A stretch of 13,887 bases of DNA. It comes from Sutterella sp. UBA1442. Its GTDB lineage: Bacteria > Pseudomonadota > Gammaproteobacteria > Burkholderiales > Burkholderiaceae_F. Each line of letters begins with the position of its first letter. Position 1 is the stretch's first letter. Made by a program: the position numbers and the translations under genes. Positions 7,049 to 13,887 of the stretch are shown here, piece by piece. The DNA lies in NCBI GenBank assembly GCA_002329575.1, contig DCTK01000100.1, positions 9,451 through 23,337 of the forward strand, given 5' to 3'. Below the pieces are notes generated by a model. It saw only the letters and a program-made list of their open reading frames with translations. It was not told the origin of the DNA and did no database searches.

Positions 7049-7807
7049 TTATTTTACCGTATCGAGACTTAACCAACGGTCCACGGCTCCCACCGCCGTG
7101 TAATTCGTTAAGTCTACTTGTAAAGGCGTTACCGAAACAGCATTGTGTGCTGCGGCCCAAAAGTCCGTTCCTTCGCCGCAATCCTTAGGCTGACCGGCAG
7201 CTCCCACCCAATAAATCGGGAAGCCTCTCGGGCTCATTTCACGAATGACGCTTTCAGCATGGTGACGGCGACCCAGGCGCGTTGCGACCACGCCTTCAAT
7301 TTTGGCAAGCGGCAAATTCGGAATATTGACGTTTAATAACGTCGGCTGCTCTCCGGTTTTATTTTCCAAAAAGCGCTCAACAATTCGCTCGGCAATCTTT
7401 GCGGCGTCTTCTAAGTGAAGCCAGCCACGCTCAAGTTGCGAAAAGGCAATCGAATCAATGCCGAAAAGATATCCTTCGATAGCCGCAGCAACAGTCCCCG
7501 AATACATGGTATCTTCGCCCATGTTCTGGCCGCAATTAATCCCGCTGACGACCAAATCAGGCTTTTCTTCCAAAAGGCCCGTGAGTGCCAAGTGCACGCT
7601 ATCGCTCGGTGTGCCGTTAACGGCAAACACATCGGGTTCAATTTCTTGGACTTGCAACGGGCGCGTTAAAGTGAGCGCATTACTCGTACCACTTTGATTA
7701 AATTCAGGGGCAACGATCGTAACGTGACCGAAGCGACGCATGGCAGCGGCTAGAGCTCGAATTCCCTTGGCTGAATAACCGTCATCGTTTGAAATTAAAA
7801 TGCGCAT
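7049..7807 (-). CDS. surE: 5'/3'-nucleotidase SurE
   Basis: SurE is a metal-dependent cytoplasmic phosphatase that hydrolyses nucleoside 5'- and 3'-monophosphates and short polyphosphate, tied to stationary-phase survival. The 252-residue protein has the metal ligands expected of the family: Asp8 and Asp9 in ISNDDGY, Ser39 in PEFNQSGTSN and Asn91 in VSGINCGQN, with NGTPSDSV near 64-71 and MYSGTVAAA just after. Length and motifs fit a complete enzyme. The ATG is at 7805-7807, with AAGGGA a few bases upstream. It heads a surE-nlpD pair. In many beta- and gammaproteobacteria pcm lies between surE and nlpD and rpoS follows; neither is present here. A weak -10-like TATGAT (complement of 7844-7849) upstream could serve it. 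Confidence 0.96.
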   Translation of the reverse strand: MRILISNDDGYSAKGIRALAAAMRRFGHVTIVAPEFNQSGTSNALTLTRPLQVQEIEPDVFAVNGTPSDSVHLALTGLLEEKPDLVVSGINCGQNMGEDTMYSGTVAAAIEGYLFGIDSIAFSQLERGWLHLEDAAKIAERIVERFLENKTGEQPTLLNVNIPNLPLAKIEGVVATRLGRRHHAESVIREMSPRGFPIYWVGAAGQPKDCGEGTDFWAAAHNAVSVTPLQVDLTNYTAVGAVDRWLSLDTVK

Positions 7808-7843
7808 ACAGTCCCTTTTACTTTTATTTAATTAATACAGACA

Positions 7844-7872
7844 ATCATATCGCAGGAATGCACTTTACCGAC
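7844..7872 (-). promoter_or_regulatory. Weak candidate promoter for surE
   Basis: In the 75-base gap between yqaA and surE the minus strand carries TATGAT (complement of 7844-7849), five of six to the -10 consensus. The bases 17 upstream (complement of 7867-7872, GTCGGT) are a poor -35. I see no strong terminator in this gap, so surE could also be reached by readthrough from yqaA. Confidence 0.25.
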
Positions 7873-7882
7873 TGATAATTTG

Positions 7883-8299
7883 TTAGAAAAATTGAGTTCC
7901 AGCGCCCACAATGACCGCATAGCGGGCAGCTTTGCCAAGTAAAATAAAAAGAAACGCTACCGGCCAAGAAATCCTTAACCAACCGGCAGCCACCGACAGT
8001 GCATCACCGACAACCGGCAACCACGTCAAAAGTAAAGACCATGCACCCCATCGGCGACACCAACTCAGAGCCCTGGAATCCTTTTTAGCATCAGGCAGCA
8101 GCAGCCCCAAAAGATAGCTTGTCATCGCGCCCAAGGTGTTGCCTGCCGTTGCCACAATAAAAGCTTGCCAAGCAGACTCCGGCCATTGATGCACGAGCGC
8201 AAGCAAAACCGCTTCGCTTGCGCCCGGGAAAATGGTGGCCGAAACAAAGGCCGAGGAAAATAGCGCAATCAGCGCTTCAGTCAAAGAGACTGACAGCAT
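7883..8299 (-). CDS. yqaA: YqaA-family (DedA-like) inner-membrane protein
   Basis: This 138-residue protein closely resembles E. coli YqaA along its length: FVSATIFPGASEAVLLALV near the N-terminus, TAGNTLGAMTSYLLG in the middle, then LLLTWLPVVGDALSVAAGWLRISW and LGKAARY toward the end. YqaA belongs to the DedA/VTT relatives, some of which flip lipid carriers such as undecaprenyl phosphate; YqaA itself has no settled role. It has about four hydrophobic segments and acidic and Pro-Gly re-entrant motifs typical of the superfamily. Its ATG shares one base with the TGA of the upstream flavin-reductase gene (TGATG on the minus strand, 8301-8297), and no ribosome binding site is seen before it, so it is probably translated by coupling. 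That ties the two genes into one transcript. Confidence 0.88.
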   Translation of the reverse strand: MLSVSLTEALIALFSSAFVSATIFPGASEAVLLALVHQWPESAWQAFIVATAGNTLGAMTSYLLGLLLPDAKKDSRALSWCRRWGAWSLLLTWLPVVGDALSVAAGWLRISWPVAFLFILLGKAARYAVIVGAGTQFF

Positions 8300-8883
8300 C
8301 AGAGCATATCGTCAACGTTAACGTTTATCGGAGCACCGATTTCGTAGAACTGTCCGCCCGTCACATAATGAATCGTTCGAAGTTCAGGAGCCTTATCAAA
8401 GTGCCACTGACCGTTATCAAACACGCGGTCATCAGCCCAAGCGCCCACACATTCACCGATAAAAAGATCGTAGGTCTTTTCATTGTGCGGTTCGCTCACT
8501 TTCTTGAAAATTAACCATGCAGCCGCGCCCTTCACTAAAGGCACATCATCGAAGCCCGGCATGGTAAAAAGCTCCACTCCGCTCTTTTTAAGTTTCTCCG
8601 GTTCATCAAATTTACTGACTGAACCCAAGTACAGCGTCTCTTTGGCAATACCGGTCGTTGCCACTTGAAGCGAAAAATACTCGCTATTGTCCATCAACTT
8701 TCGCGTGTAATGGGTACTGTCCATCACTAATGTAGCTTTGCCCGGGTTGTAGTCCAAGTTACAAGCCCAACTTGCAGGCATCACATCCCAGTCGCCGCTG
8801 ACGCCGGCAGAGACCAGTACCGTGCCGCCAAGATTGAGTAACACGCCACAATGATTTTTGTCTATGGGTTTGATATGTTTCAT
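8299..8883 (-). CDS. Flavin reductase family protein (FMN-binding split barrel)
   Basis: This 194-residue protein matches the flavin reductase-like (DIM6/NTAB) family, small FMN-binding split-barrel proteins that either reduce free flavin with NAD(P)H or carry flavin in other redox reactions. Visible marks are the MPASWACNLDYNPGKATLVMD segment type near 35-55, DSTHYTRKLMDNSEYFSL (flavin-contact region) after it, an interior NFxVNxxxx-like strand and the typical C-terminal HYVTGGQFYEIG. The substrate cannot be told from sequence. I chose the ATG at 8881-8883 because GGAGAG lies six bases upstream; the same frame extends to 8994 but that stretch is AT-rich and unlike a coding N-terminus. The gene overlaps yqaA by one base. 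Three TTGAGC-type sites in alternating orientation lie upstream at 8916-8959. Confidence 0.87.
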   Translation of the reverse strand: MKHIKPIDKNHCGVLLNLGGTVLVSAGVSGDWDVMPASWACNLDYNPGKATLVMDSTHYTRKLMDNSEYFSLQVATTGIAKETLYLGSVSKFDEPEKLKKSGVELFTMPGFDDVPLVKGAAAWLIFKKVSEPHNEKTYDLFIGECVGAWADDRVFDNGQWHFDKAPELRTIHYVTGGQFYEIGAPINVNVDDML

Positions 8884-8910
8884 TTTTCTCTCCAATAAAT
8901 TCTGTCGACT

Positions 8911-8959
8911 CGTGCTTGAGCATAGCACGGTCATTTTGCTCAAGATTTCTCTTTTGAGC
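8911..8959 (-). promoter_or_regulatory. Cluster of inverted TTGAGC sites upstream of the flavin reductase gene
   Basis: TTGAGC occurs at 8916-8921 (plus), 8938-8943 (minus) and 8954-8959 (plus), all between tamB and the flavin-reductase start. The first two sit in a perfect eight-base inverted repeat (CTTGAGCA 8915-8922 and TGCTCAAG 8937-8944). CGTGCT 8911-8916 with AGCACG 8924-8929 makes a competing hairpin. The minus strand also carries TG followed by C and TATGCT (complement of 8918-8923), resembling an extended -10. An operator or leader switch is possible but unproven. Confidence 0.3.
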
Positions 8960-9014
8960 TTATTTTTTGCACGAAAGCGCTTAGCTGCCCACATCGTGTC
9001 AGAACAAAAACGGC

Positions 9015-11882
9015 TTAGAACTCAAAGGAATATAAAACATCCAATGCCTGATCAACACCCGAGGCCGCTTCCACATATAGCCTCGGGATAACTCGATAGC
9101 GAAGTGTGATGGTTGCCAGCGAATCAAAAAGGCCCACGGCATATTTCACCTTAAGCCCCGGCAAAATGTAGCCACTCACCGCCACTTTGGAGCTATCTCC
9201 GGCACCTTCTGTATCAACCCCCAAGCCGCTGATGCCGACTGCATCGCCCAAGCTTTCTAACACTCGATTGCCCTGACTGAGCCCCAAATTGATTAACGCG
9301 GAAGTAATCATCGAGTTATCGTCTTCGCCTGCAGGATCAAGCCCCTCGCCACGAATGAGGTAGCTTAAGGCCTCATTGTCACTTTTTGCCGGATCGGAAA
9401 AGACGCTGACTTGAGGCGCATCGGCCGTCCCCGTGACTCGTATCCCGGCAATCACATCATCGGCCGTTTTCTCAGGATTGCGAATAGCTTCAAGTTGGAT
9501 AAACGGATTGTCGGGTGAGCCCGCAAATAAAAATTCCCCGCGACGCACGATCAAGTCCTGCCCATAGGCCTTAAATTGTCCGCGTGGAACGTTAATTTGA
9601 CCGTTAAGCCCCATTCGATTGTTAACTTGAACAACATGCAATTTCCCGTTAATGGATGCTTTTAACCCCATCGCATCAACGCGAACGTCATCACCAATAT
9701 TAATAAATAGATTACTTTCGATGGGGATACTCTCTGAGTGCTCCTCAGCGACTGCCATCGGACGATCCAGACGCACCGTATCGTCACTGACATCAACGGC
9801 TGAAGCGGGCAATTCGTACATCTTCACGCGAGCCCACGGGACATCAATAGAGCCATCTAACACAATCTTTTCTGCGCTTGCCTGACAGTGAACATCGGTC
9901 GTTAAGTCAAATTGCACCGCCGGTGGCATCGTTACGCGCATTTTCACACCCTTTGCGGCAACTCTTGCGTGGCCTTGTGCCAGCATCTTCCAGTCGGCGT
10001 CACCTTGCAACGTCATGGCTCCCTTGCGGGTCTTTAACGTTCCGTCAAGCGTGCTCGTGTTGCCGTTAAAAGCAAGCTTAAAGTTACTTGGCAGCATTTC
10101 AAAGGGTAATTTCGTGCTGTCAATGACCAATGCATCCACGCCTGTCGAACCGTAAAGCACGGGTTCGGCCAACGTGCCTCCGATCGTGATGTCTCCATAA
10201 ATGGTTCCCTTAGCTGTCTCGCCCTGAGACAGAAGCGAGTCAAACATGGAGGCCTTGAGCGAGACAATTTTTAAATGGCCATTTAAACCGCGCTTAGTTT
10301 GCGCTTCAAGAATATCAACGTCACCGACAAATTCACCGTTATCGGTCAATTGAATGCGCCAGTCCGCATGAACATTTTGACCATCATGACCACCGTTGAA
10401 ATTAACGGCGTCATAGTTAACGACAAAGTCACTTTCGGGCATTCGGTAACGCGTCTGAAGCTTTTTACCCGAGACGTTAAATACTAACTGGGGCAATGCT
10501 GAGTGCCCCTTAGGCACCACGATATCGGCCGTAGCCGTAATCGTTCCTTTGGCATAAAGCTCTTGGGGCGAGAAGTAACGCAAAAAGCCCAAATCGAAAC
10601 GTGTCACGTCAACTTTAAGCGTCATCGACTCCTTTTCGGTGGCGTTATAGGTAAAAGCCTTTCGACTGCATACGCCCCATTGCGGGTGAGACAAACAAAA
10701 TGGCGATATATCCACGTTGAGCGTATCGACGTTAAAGACAATGGGTAGTGCCTCATCAAGCTTGATCGGCCCGTACGGTCCTTGCATATTGAGTTTTTTT
10801 AGCGCCCCGGTCCAAATTGTGTATGTATCGTTTAGAGATCCGCCTAAAAGCGCATCAATATCAAACCCTTGGGCACGTACTCGAAGTGTTGTTTCATGAG
10901 CTTCAGGGCTTCCTGCAATGTTAGCCGTCACATCATCAATAACTGTACCTGCCGAACGAATACCGGAGACTTTCAAATCGATGCCACCCGCAGAAATTTC
11001 CTCGGTACTCAAAGCCCCGTTGAGCACGAATCGATCAATCGATAAATCCGGCATGGCAAACCGATTCAATTGGAAGTCTGCATCAATTAAAGGCATCAAA
11101 ACGGGCCCTGTCAGACGAATCCGACCTTTGGCATTGCCCTTCATTTGCGACAAAACGGCGGAGAAGTCCGGCGCATTGAGCTCCACATCAAGTTCCAGAT
11201 TGGGCACTTTGGAATGAAAACGGACGAACCCTTTCGTTTTGAGGTGATTCGGGCCTACTTGGGCAATCAGATCTTGCAAATGAAGCAATTGCCCGCGCTG
11301 CGAGGTATCCACTCGACCGGTCAATGTCACGGGCTGTTTATTCCACAACGCTTTTAAATTAAGTGCTGATATCTCAACGCCCTGAGTATCCCAAGACAGT
11401 TTTGAAACAAAGCGCTCAATGTCAAATGGTGCGCCATTGATCGTCACGGTAAAGTGATCAATTAGAAGCGACTCAATGCGAGTGGGAATAATTGAACGTA
11501 AATCTCCTTCCTGAGCAGCAGCCTCGGTGTCCTGAGGGCTTTCCTCAGAAACGGCCATCTTGGCAGTTTCTACTGTCAGAAGACTTTCTTTGAGATAAAT
11601 CTCATCGAAAACGATCTCACCGTCAAAGAGTTTCGACGTATTCAAACGCCATCCGAAAGCTCCCGTGAAATCAACGCCGGGCTGTTGCCATTGCACATCG
11701 GAGGCTTTCAAATTTAAAAGAGTCCCTTCAGCAGAAATACCGACGAGTTGGGGCAAAGACGGTCTGGCAGCCCAAAGCGCCAGTTTTAAGCCGCTTTGGG
11801 TGCAAAACATGAATGCCACAGACGCCACAATAAGCGCCAGTAAAACACCCAAACCGATTAACACACGCTTGAAAATTCTCAT
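9015..11882 (-). CDS. tamB: Translocation and assembly module inner-membrane component TamB
   Basis: TamB is an AsmA-like, lipid-transfer-type protein anchored in the inner membrane whose long beta-groove spans the periplasm to TamA. It acts in outer-membrane protein assembly and phospholipid transport. The 955-residue protein has one N-terminal membrane anchor (about 7-27), then repeated beta-rich segments, and a C-terminal TamB (DUF490) domain with NRMGLNGQINVPRGQFKAYG, VRRGEFLFAG, GESLLSYL-type EALSYLIRGEGL, GVDTEGAG and a barrel-like end ALDVLYSFEF. It is shorter than E. coli TamB (1259 residues), within the range of betaproteobacterial members. The ATG at 11880-11882 overlaps the tamA TGA as ATGA, showing translational coupling. 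No clear terminator follows it. Confidence 0.95.
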   Translation of the reverse strand: MRIFKRVLIGLGVLLALIVASVAFMFCTQSGLKLALWAARPSLPQLVGISAEGTLLNLKASDVQWQQPGVDFTGAFGWRLNTSKLFDGEIVFDEIYLKESLLTVETAKMAVSEESPQDTEAAAQEGDLRSIIPTRIESLLIDHFTVTINGAPFDIERFVSKLSWDTQGVEISALNLKALWNKQPVTLTGRVDTSQRGQLLHLQDLIAQVGPNHLKTKGFVRFHSKVPNLELDVELNAPDFSAVLSQMKGNAKGRIRLTGPVLMPLIDADFQLNRFAMPDLSIDRFVLNGALSTEEISAGGIDLKVSGIRSAGTVIDDVTANIAGSPEAHETTLRVRAQGFDIDALLGGSLNDTYTIWTGALKKLNMQGPYGPIKLDEALPIVFNVDTLNVDISPFCLSHPQWGVCSRKAFTYNATEKESMTLKVDVTRFDLGFLRYFSPQELYAKGTITATADIVVPKGHSALPQLVFNVSGKKLQTRYRMPESDFVVNYDAVNFNGGHDGQNVHADWRIQLTDNGEFVGDVDILEAQTKRGLNGHLKIVSLKASMFDSLLSQGETAKGTIYGDITIGGTLAEPVLYGSTGVDALVIDSTKLPFEMLPSNFKLAFNGNTSTLDGTLKTRKGAMTLQGDADWKMLAQGHARVAAKGVKMRVTMPPAVQFDLTTDVHCQASAEKIVLDGSIDVPWARVKMYELPASAVDVSDDTVRLDRPMAVAEEHSESIPIESNLFINIGDDVRVDAMGLKASINGKLHVVQVNNRMGLNGQINVPRGQFKAYGQDLIVRRGEFLFAGSPDNPFIQLEAIRNPEKTADDVIAGIRVTGTADAPQVSVFSDPAKSDNEALSYLIRGEGLDPAGEDDNSMITSALINLGLSQGNRVLESLGDAVGISGLGVDTEGAGDSSKVAVSGYILPGLKVKYAVGLFDSLATITLRYRVIPRLYVEAASGVDQALDVLYSFEF

Positions 11883-13624
11883 ATTTCAGGCCCCAAGCCG
11901 ATATAAAACTGAATCCCGTCTTCACTCGGATCGCCCACCGGAGTTGCGATATCGAATTTAATCGGGCCTAAAGGAGACTGCCATCTGATGCCGGCACCGA
12001 CACCTTTTTTAAGCTCAAAGTCATCAAAGCCATGTACTGCCTGACCGCAATCAAAAAAGACAGCGGCCCACCAATTGCCCTTGACTCGGTACTGATACTC
12101 GATGCTTGCTGTCACCAACTTCTTTGCACCAGTCAAGTCACCGTTTTCATCTTCCGGCGAAATGGATTCGTAGTCATAACCGCGAATACTGCGATCGCCC
12201 CCGGCAAAGAAACGAAGATCCGGGGGTACTTTGTCAAACTCTCCCGTCTCGATCCAACCGAGATGTGAGCGCAACACAAAACGATGTCGATCGGCAAATG
12301 TGCGAATAAATGCGTGTTGCATCTCAATCGCAAAGAAATCGACATCCGAACCCCACATCGTGTCGGAGACATCAATCGTATATCGCTGAGAAAAACCCCA
12401 GGTGGGCATCAGACCGCCGCGCGTGACCGTTTTAGAAAAACTCACGCCCGGATAAATCAGCATCGTGTCGTGGCTTTCGACACCTTGTTCGAAATCGTCA
12501 TAAGACCAACGCAAATGCACACTTCGTTGCCAACCGTCATAGGGCGCCCAATAGCGCGAGACCATGGCGGTGGTGGAATTGGATTTCGTATCGTTTAAAT
12601 CCTGAGCCTTCGCACCGATCTGGAAAAGGTAATAGTGTTCAAGAGCACTTTTTTCGAGCGGCAGTTTGTAGCTCGCATCAAAGGATTGTTCTAAAGAAGA
12701 GAGTTCAGTGGCTAGCTCCAAGCTATGGCCGCTGTCATTTAACCAAGGTTTTCGCCATTTGAGAGACCCACGAGCTCCAACGTCAGTTGAATAACCCAAA
12801 CCGGTTTCCACTGCGTTGCTTTTTTTAGGACTTACCTGCGCATCGACCGCCAGAGCTCGGTTCGGATCTTCACGGCCTGCAAATAAATCAGGCGAAACAA
12901 CAACGGAATTAAACCACCCCGTCGCTGACAGTCTTCGATTCAGTTCACTGATATCGTCGGCCGTGTAGGGCTCGTTTTCATCATAAGGCAAAAGATTGAG
13001 CAGAATCGACTCGCGAATTTGACTGCCCGTAAATGTTGTTTTCCCAAACCGGTAGCGTTTTTTCGTGTCGTAATTCAAGTCCCAGTAGGCTTTGTTTTTG
13101 ACGGCATCCACTCCGAGACGCGAATTGACAAACTCGCCGTCAAAGTAGCCGTTGCGCATCGCAGCACGCTCTACTGAAGACTTGAAATCGGTGTACTCCC
13201 CGTGATTGAGTTGAGTGCCCTTTTTAGGGATGTTTTTACGAATCTCGTCGAAGATAGGATCTTTTTGCCCGTCACCGATGACTTCAAGATTGGCCTGAGC
13301 GATTTTGACAGGCTCGCCCAAGCGAATACGCGCATTTAAGACGGCAGGCTTATCGCCTTTGGGCTCTGTCCAGGTGTAAGAAATGAGACTCTGATAATAG
13401 CCCAGGGCTTGAAGCGCTTTGCGAAGCGCAAAATCCACTTGAGCACGATACGTTTGACGAACGTCGGTGAGGCTACTTTCACGAACAGGTGCTAAAAGTG
13501 CATTGACATTATCAAGAACAGCGCCGTCAACGCCGCTTACCGTCACTTCAAAAGCAAGCGGCGATCCGATCAAGCCAAACCCCAGGACTGCGCCTGCAAA
13601 GGTTCGTTTAAACACCTGTGACAT
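11879..13624 (-). CDS. tamA: Translocation and assembly module outer-membrane protein TamA (Omp85 family)
   Basis: TamA is an Omp85-family outer-membrane protein that works with TamB. The 581-residue protein has a signal peptide (MSQVFKRTFAGAVLGFG onward, cleaved around PLA-FEV), three predicted POTRA domains (about 24-100, 101-178 and 184-262) and a 16-strand barrel region of about 270-581. The barrel carries the loop-6 signature GGDRSIRGY at 475-483 with conserved Arg481, and the protein ends FYIGLGPEI like E. coli TamA. I chose the ATG at 13622-13624; a TTG at 13636 in the same frame would add four residues. Neither has a clear ribosome binding site, so translation start is uncertain. It ends in the ATGA overlap with tamB. 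The tRNA-Arg gene lies 106 bases upstream on the same strand with no clear terminator between, so cotranscription is possible. Confidence 0.94.
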   Translation of the reverse strand: MSQVFKRTFAGAVLGFGLIGSPLAFEVTVSGVDGAVLDNVNALLAPVRESSLTDVRQTYRAQVDFALRKALQALGYYQSLISYTWTEPKGDKPAVLNARIRLGEPVKIAQANLEVIGDGQKDPIFDEIRKNIPKKGTQLNHGEYTDFKSSVERAAMRNGYFDGEFVNSRLGVDAVKNKAYWDLNYDTKKRYRFGKTTFTGSQIRESILLNLLPYDENEPYTADDISELNRRLSATGWFNSVVVSPDLFAGREDPNRALAVDAQVSPKKSNAVETGLGYSTDVGARGSLKWRKPWLNDSGHSLELATELSSLEQSFDASYKLPLEKSALEHYYLFQIGAKAQDLNDTKSNSTTAMVSRYWAPYDGWQRSVHLRWSYDDFEQGVESHDTMLIYPGVSFSKTVTRGGLMPTWGFSQRYTIDVSDTMWGSDVDFFAIEMQHAFIRTFADRHRFVLRSHLGWIETGEFDKVPPDLRFFAGGDRSIRGYDYESISPEDENGDLTGAKKLVTASIEYQYRVKGNWWAAVFFDCGQAVHGFDDFELKKGVGAGIRWQSPLGPIKFDIATPVGDPSEDGIQFYIGLGPEI

Positions 13625-13729
13625 CGAAAAATACAAATTCTTGATATTAATGAAGGCACTTTATCACATCAATCAAGAACATGCGTTGGCTGATTTTCTG
13701 CACAAGCGTACTTCTTAAGATGGAAAGCA

Positions 13730-13805
13730 TGGTAGTCCCGCCGGGACTCGAACCCGGAATTACAGCTTAGGAGGCTATCGTGATATCCTGTTTCACCACG
13801 GGGCC
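13730..13805 (-). tRNA. tRNA-Arg (anticodon CCU)
   Basis: The minus strand folds into a 76-base tRNA with encoded CCA. The D arm is GTGA/TCAC with a loop holding GG. The anticodon stem ATAGC/GCTGT encloses loop CTCCTAA, anticodon CCT at 13771-13769, so it reads AGG as arginine. The T arm is CCGGG/CCCGG with loop TTCGAGT, and the discriminator base is A. The acceptor arms are GGCCCCG and CGGGACT: five Watson-Crick pairs, a G1-U72 wobble and a C3-A70 mismatch. The 3' arm would pair fully with AGTCCCG, so two transitions at positions 1 and 3 explain both. All other stems are intact, so it is likely functional, but a decayed gene cannot be ruled out. Confidence 0.9.
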
Positions 13806-13826
13806 ACACACGACTAAGGACCAATC

Positions 13827-13855
13827 ATTGTAATAAAAAACGCCCGAATCTCCAA
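13827..13855 (-). promoter_or_regulatory. Promoter of the tRNA-Arg gene
   Basis: On the minus strand TTGGAG (complement of 13850-13855) and TACAAT (complement of 13827-13832) are separated by exactly 17 bases. The -10 matches five of six. The predicted start is near 13820, about 15 bases before the mature tRNA 5' end at 13805, a usual distance. This could also drive tamA and tamB by readthrough. Confidence 0.6.
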
Positions 13856-13887
13856 CGCAACACGACTTTTTCGTACGATCTTTCGAC

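Noticed and set aside
8314..8325. Perfect 12-base palindrome AACGTTAACGTT just before yqaA
   Set aside because: It lies inside the coding end of the flavin-reductase gene, where Asn-Val-Asn-Val codons produce it; such palindromes are expected a few times by chance in this length.
8938..8968. GCTCAA/TTGAGC hairpin followed by a T-rich run on the plus strand, like a terminator
   Set aside because: No plus-strand gene lies upstream for it to terminate; six pairs with a ten-base loop are weak, and the site is better read as part of the minus-strand leader.
8884..8994. Longer N-terminus for the flavin reductase protein
   Set aside because: The added 37 residues are basic and low in similarity to the family, and a good ribosome binding site supports the ATG at 8883.
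13806..13887. GGGCG followed by six T on the minus strand, like the end of a terminator for a gene beyond the right edge
   Set aside because: No matching upstream arm for the stem is present in the remaining bases, and the T-run fits within the spacer of the tRNA promoter.

Overview
This window looks like ordinary chromosome from a Gram-negative betaproteobacterium. The gene set and order fit Burkholderiales, and the moderate base composition with the reduced surE-nlpD locus makes a host-associated Sutterellaceae-type organism my best guess. That placement is inference from gene order and protein resemblance; no search was run. I see no insertion sequence, phage gene, integrase, CRISPR array or toxin-antitoxin pair. 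Every intact reading frame of convincing length matches a known housekeeping or envelope family.

Layout. Positions 1-357 hold no gene I can support and act as the upstream region of a plus-strand operon: lpxK (lipid A 4'-kinase), a small Trm112-like zinc-ribbon protein and kdsB (CMP-KDO synthetase), overlapping or nearly touching. After 116 bases with a likely promoter and a strong leader hairpin comes adk (adenylate kinase). A strong hairpin at 3150-3190 separates adk from the convergent minus-strand block and probably terminates both sides.

From right to left on the minus strand the order is: a tRNA-Arg(CCU) gene with its own promoter; tamA and tamB, overlapping by 4 bases; a flavin-reductase-family gene and a yqaA-type DedA-like membrane protein, overlapping by 1 base; surE and an nlpD-type lipoprotein; rlmD (23S rRNA m5U1939 methyltransferase); and a yihY/BrkB-type inner-membrane protein. 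Hairpins lie between nlpD and rlmD and between rlmD and yihY.

How the genes work together. Much of the window serves the outer envelope. LpxK and KdsB supply lipid A and activated KDO for lipopolysaccharide, TamA/TamB form the outer-membrane/periplasm-spanning translocation and assembly module, and the NlpD-like protein is a degenerate LytM factor expected to activate a cell-wall amidase. SurE, Adk and RlmD are nucleotide and RNA housekeeping functions.

Points worth a second look are the absence of pcm and rpoS from the surE-nlpD neighbourhood, two non-Watson-Crick positions in the tRNA-Arg acceptor stem, a terminator-like hairpin whose U-run abuts the rlmD ribosome binding site, a substituted conserved residue in LpxK, and the coupled flavin reductase-yqaA pair. 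I did not find evidence for a new biological system here.
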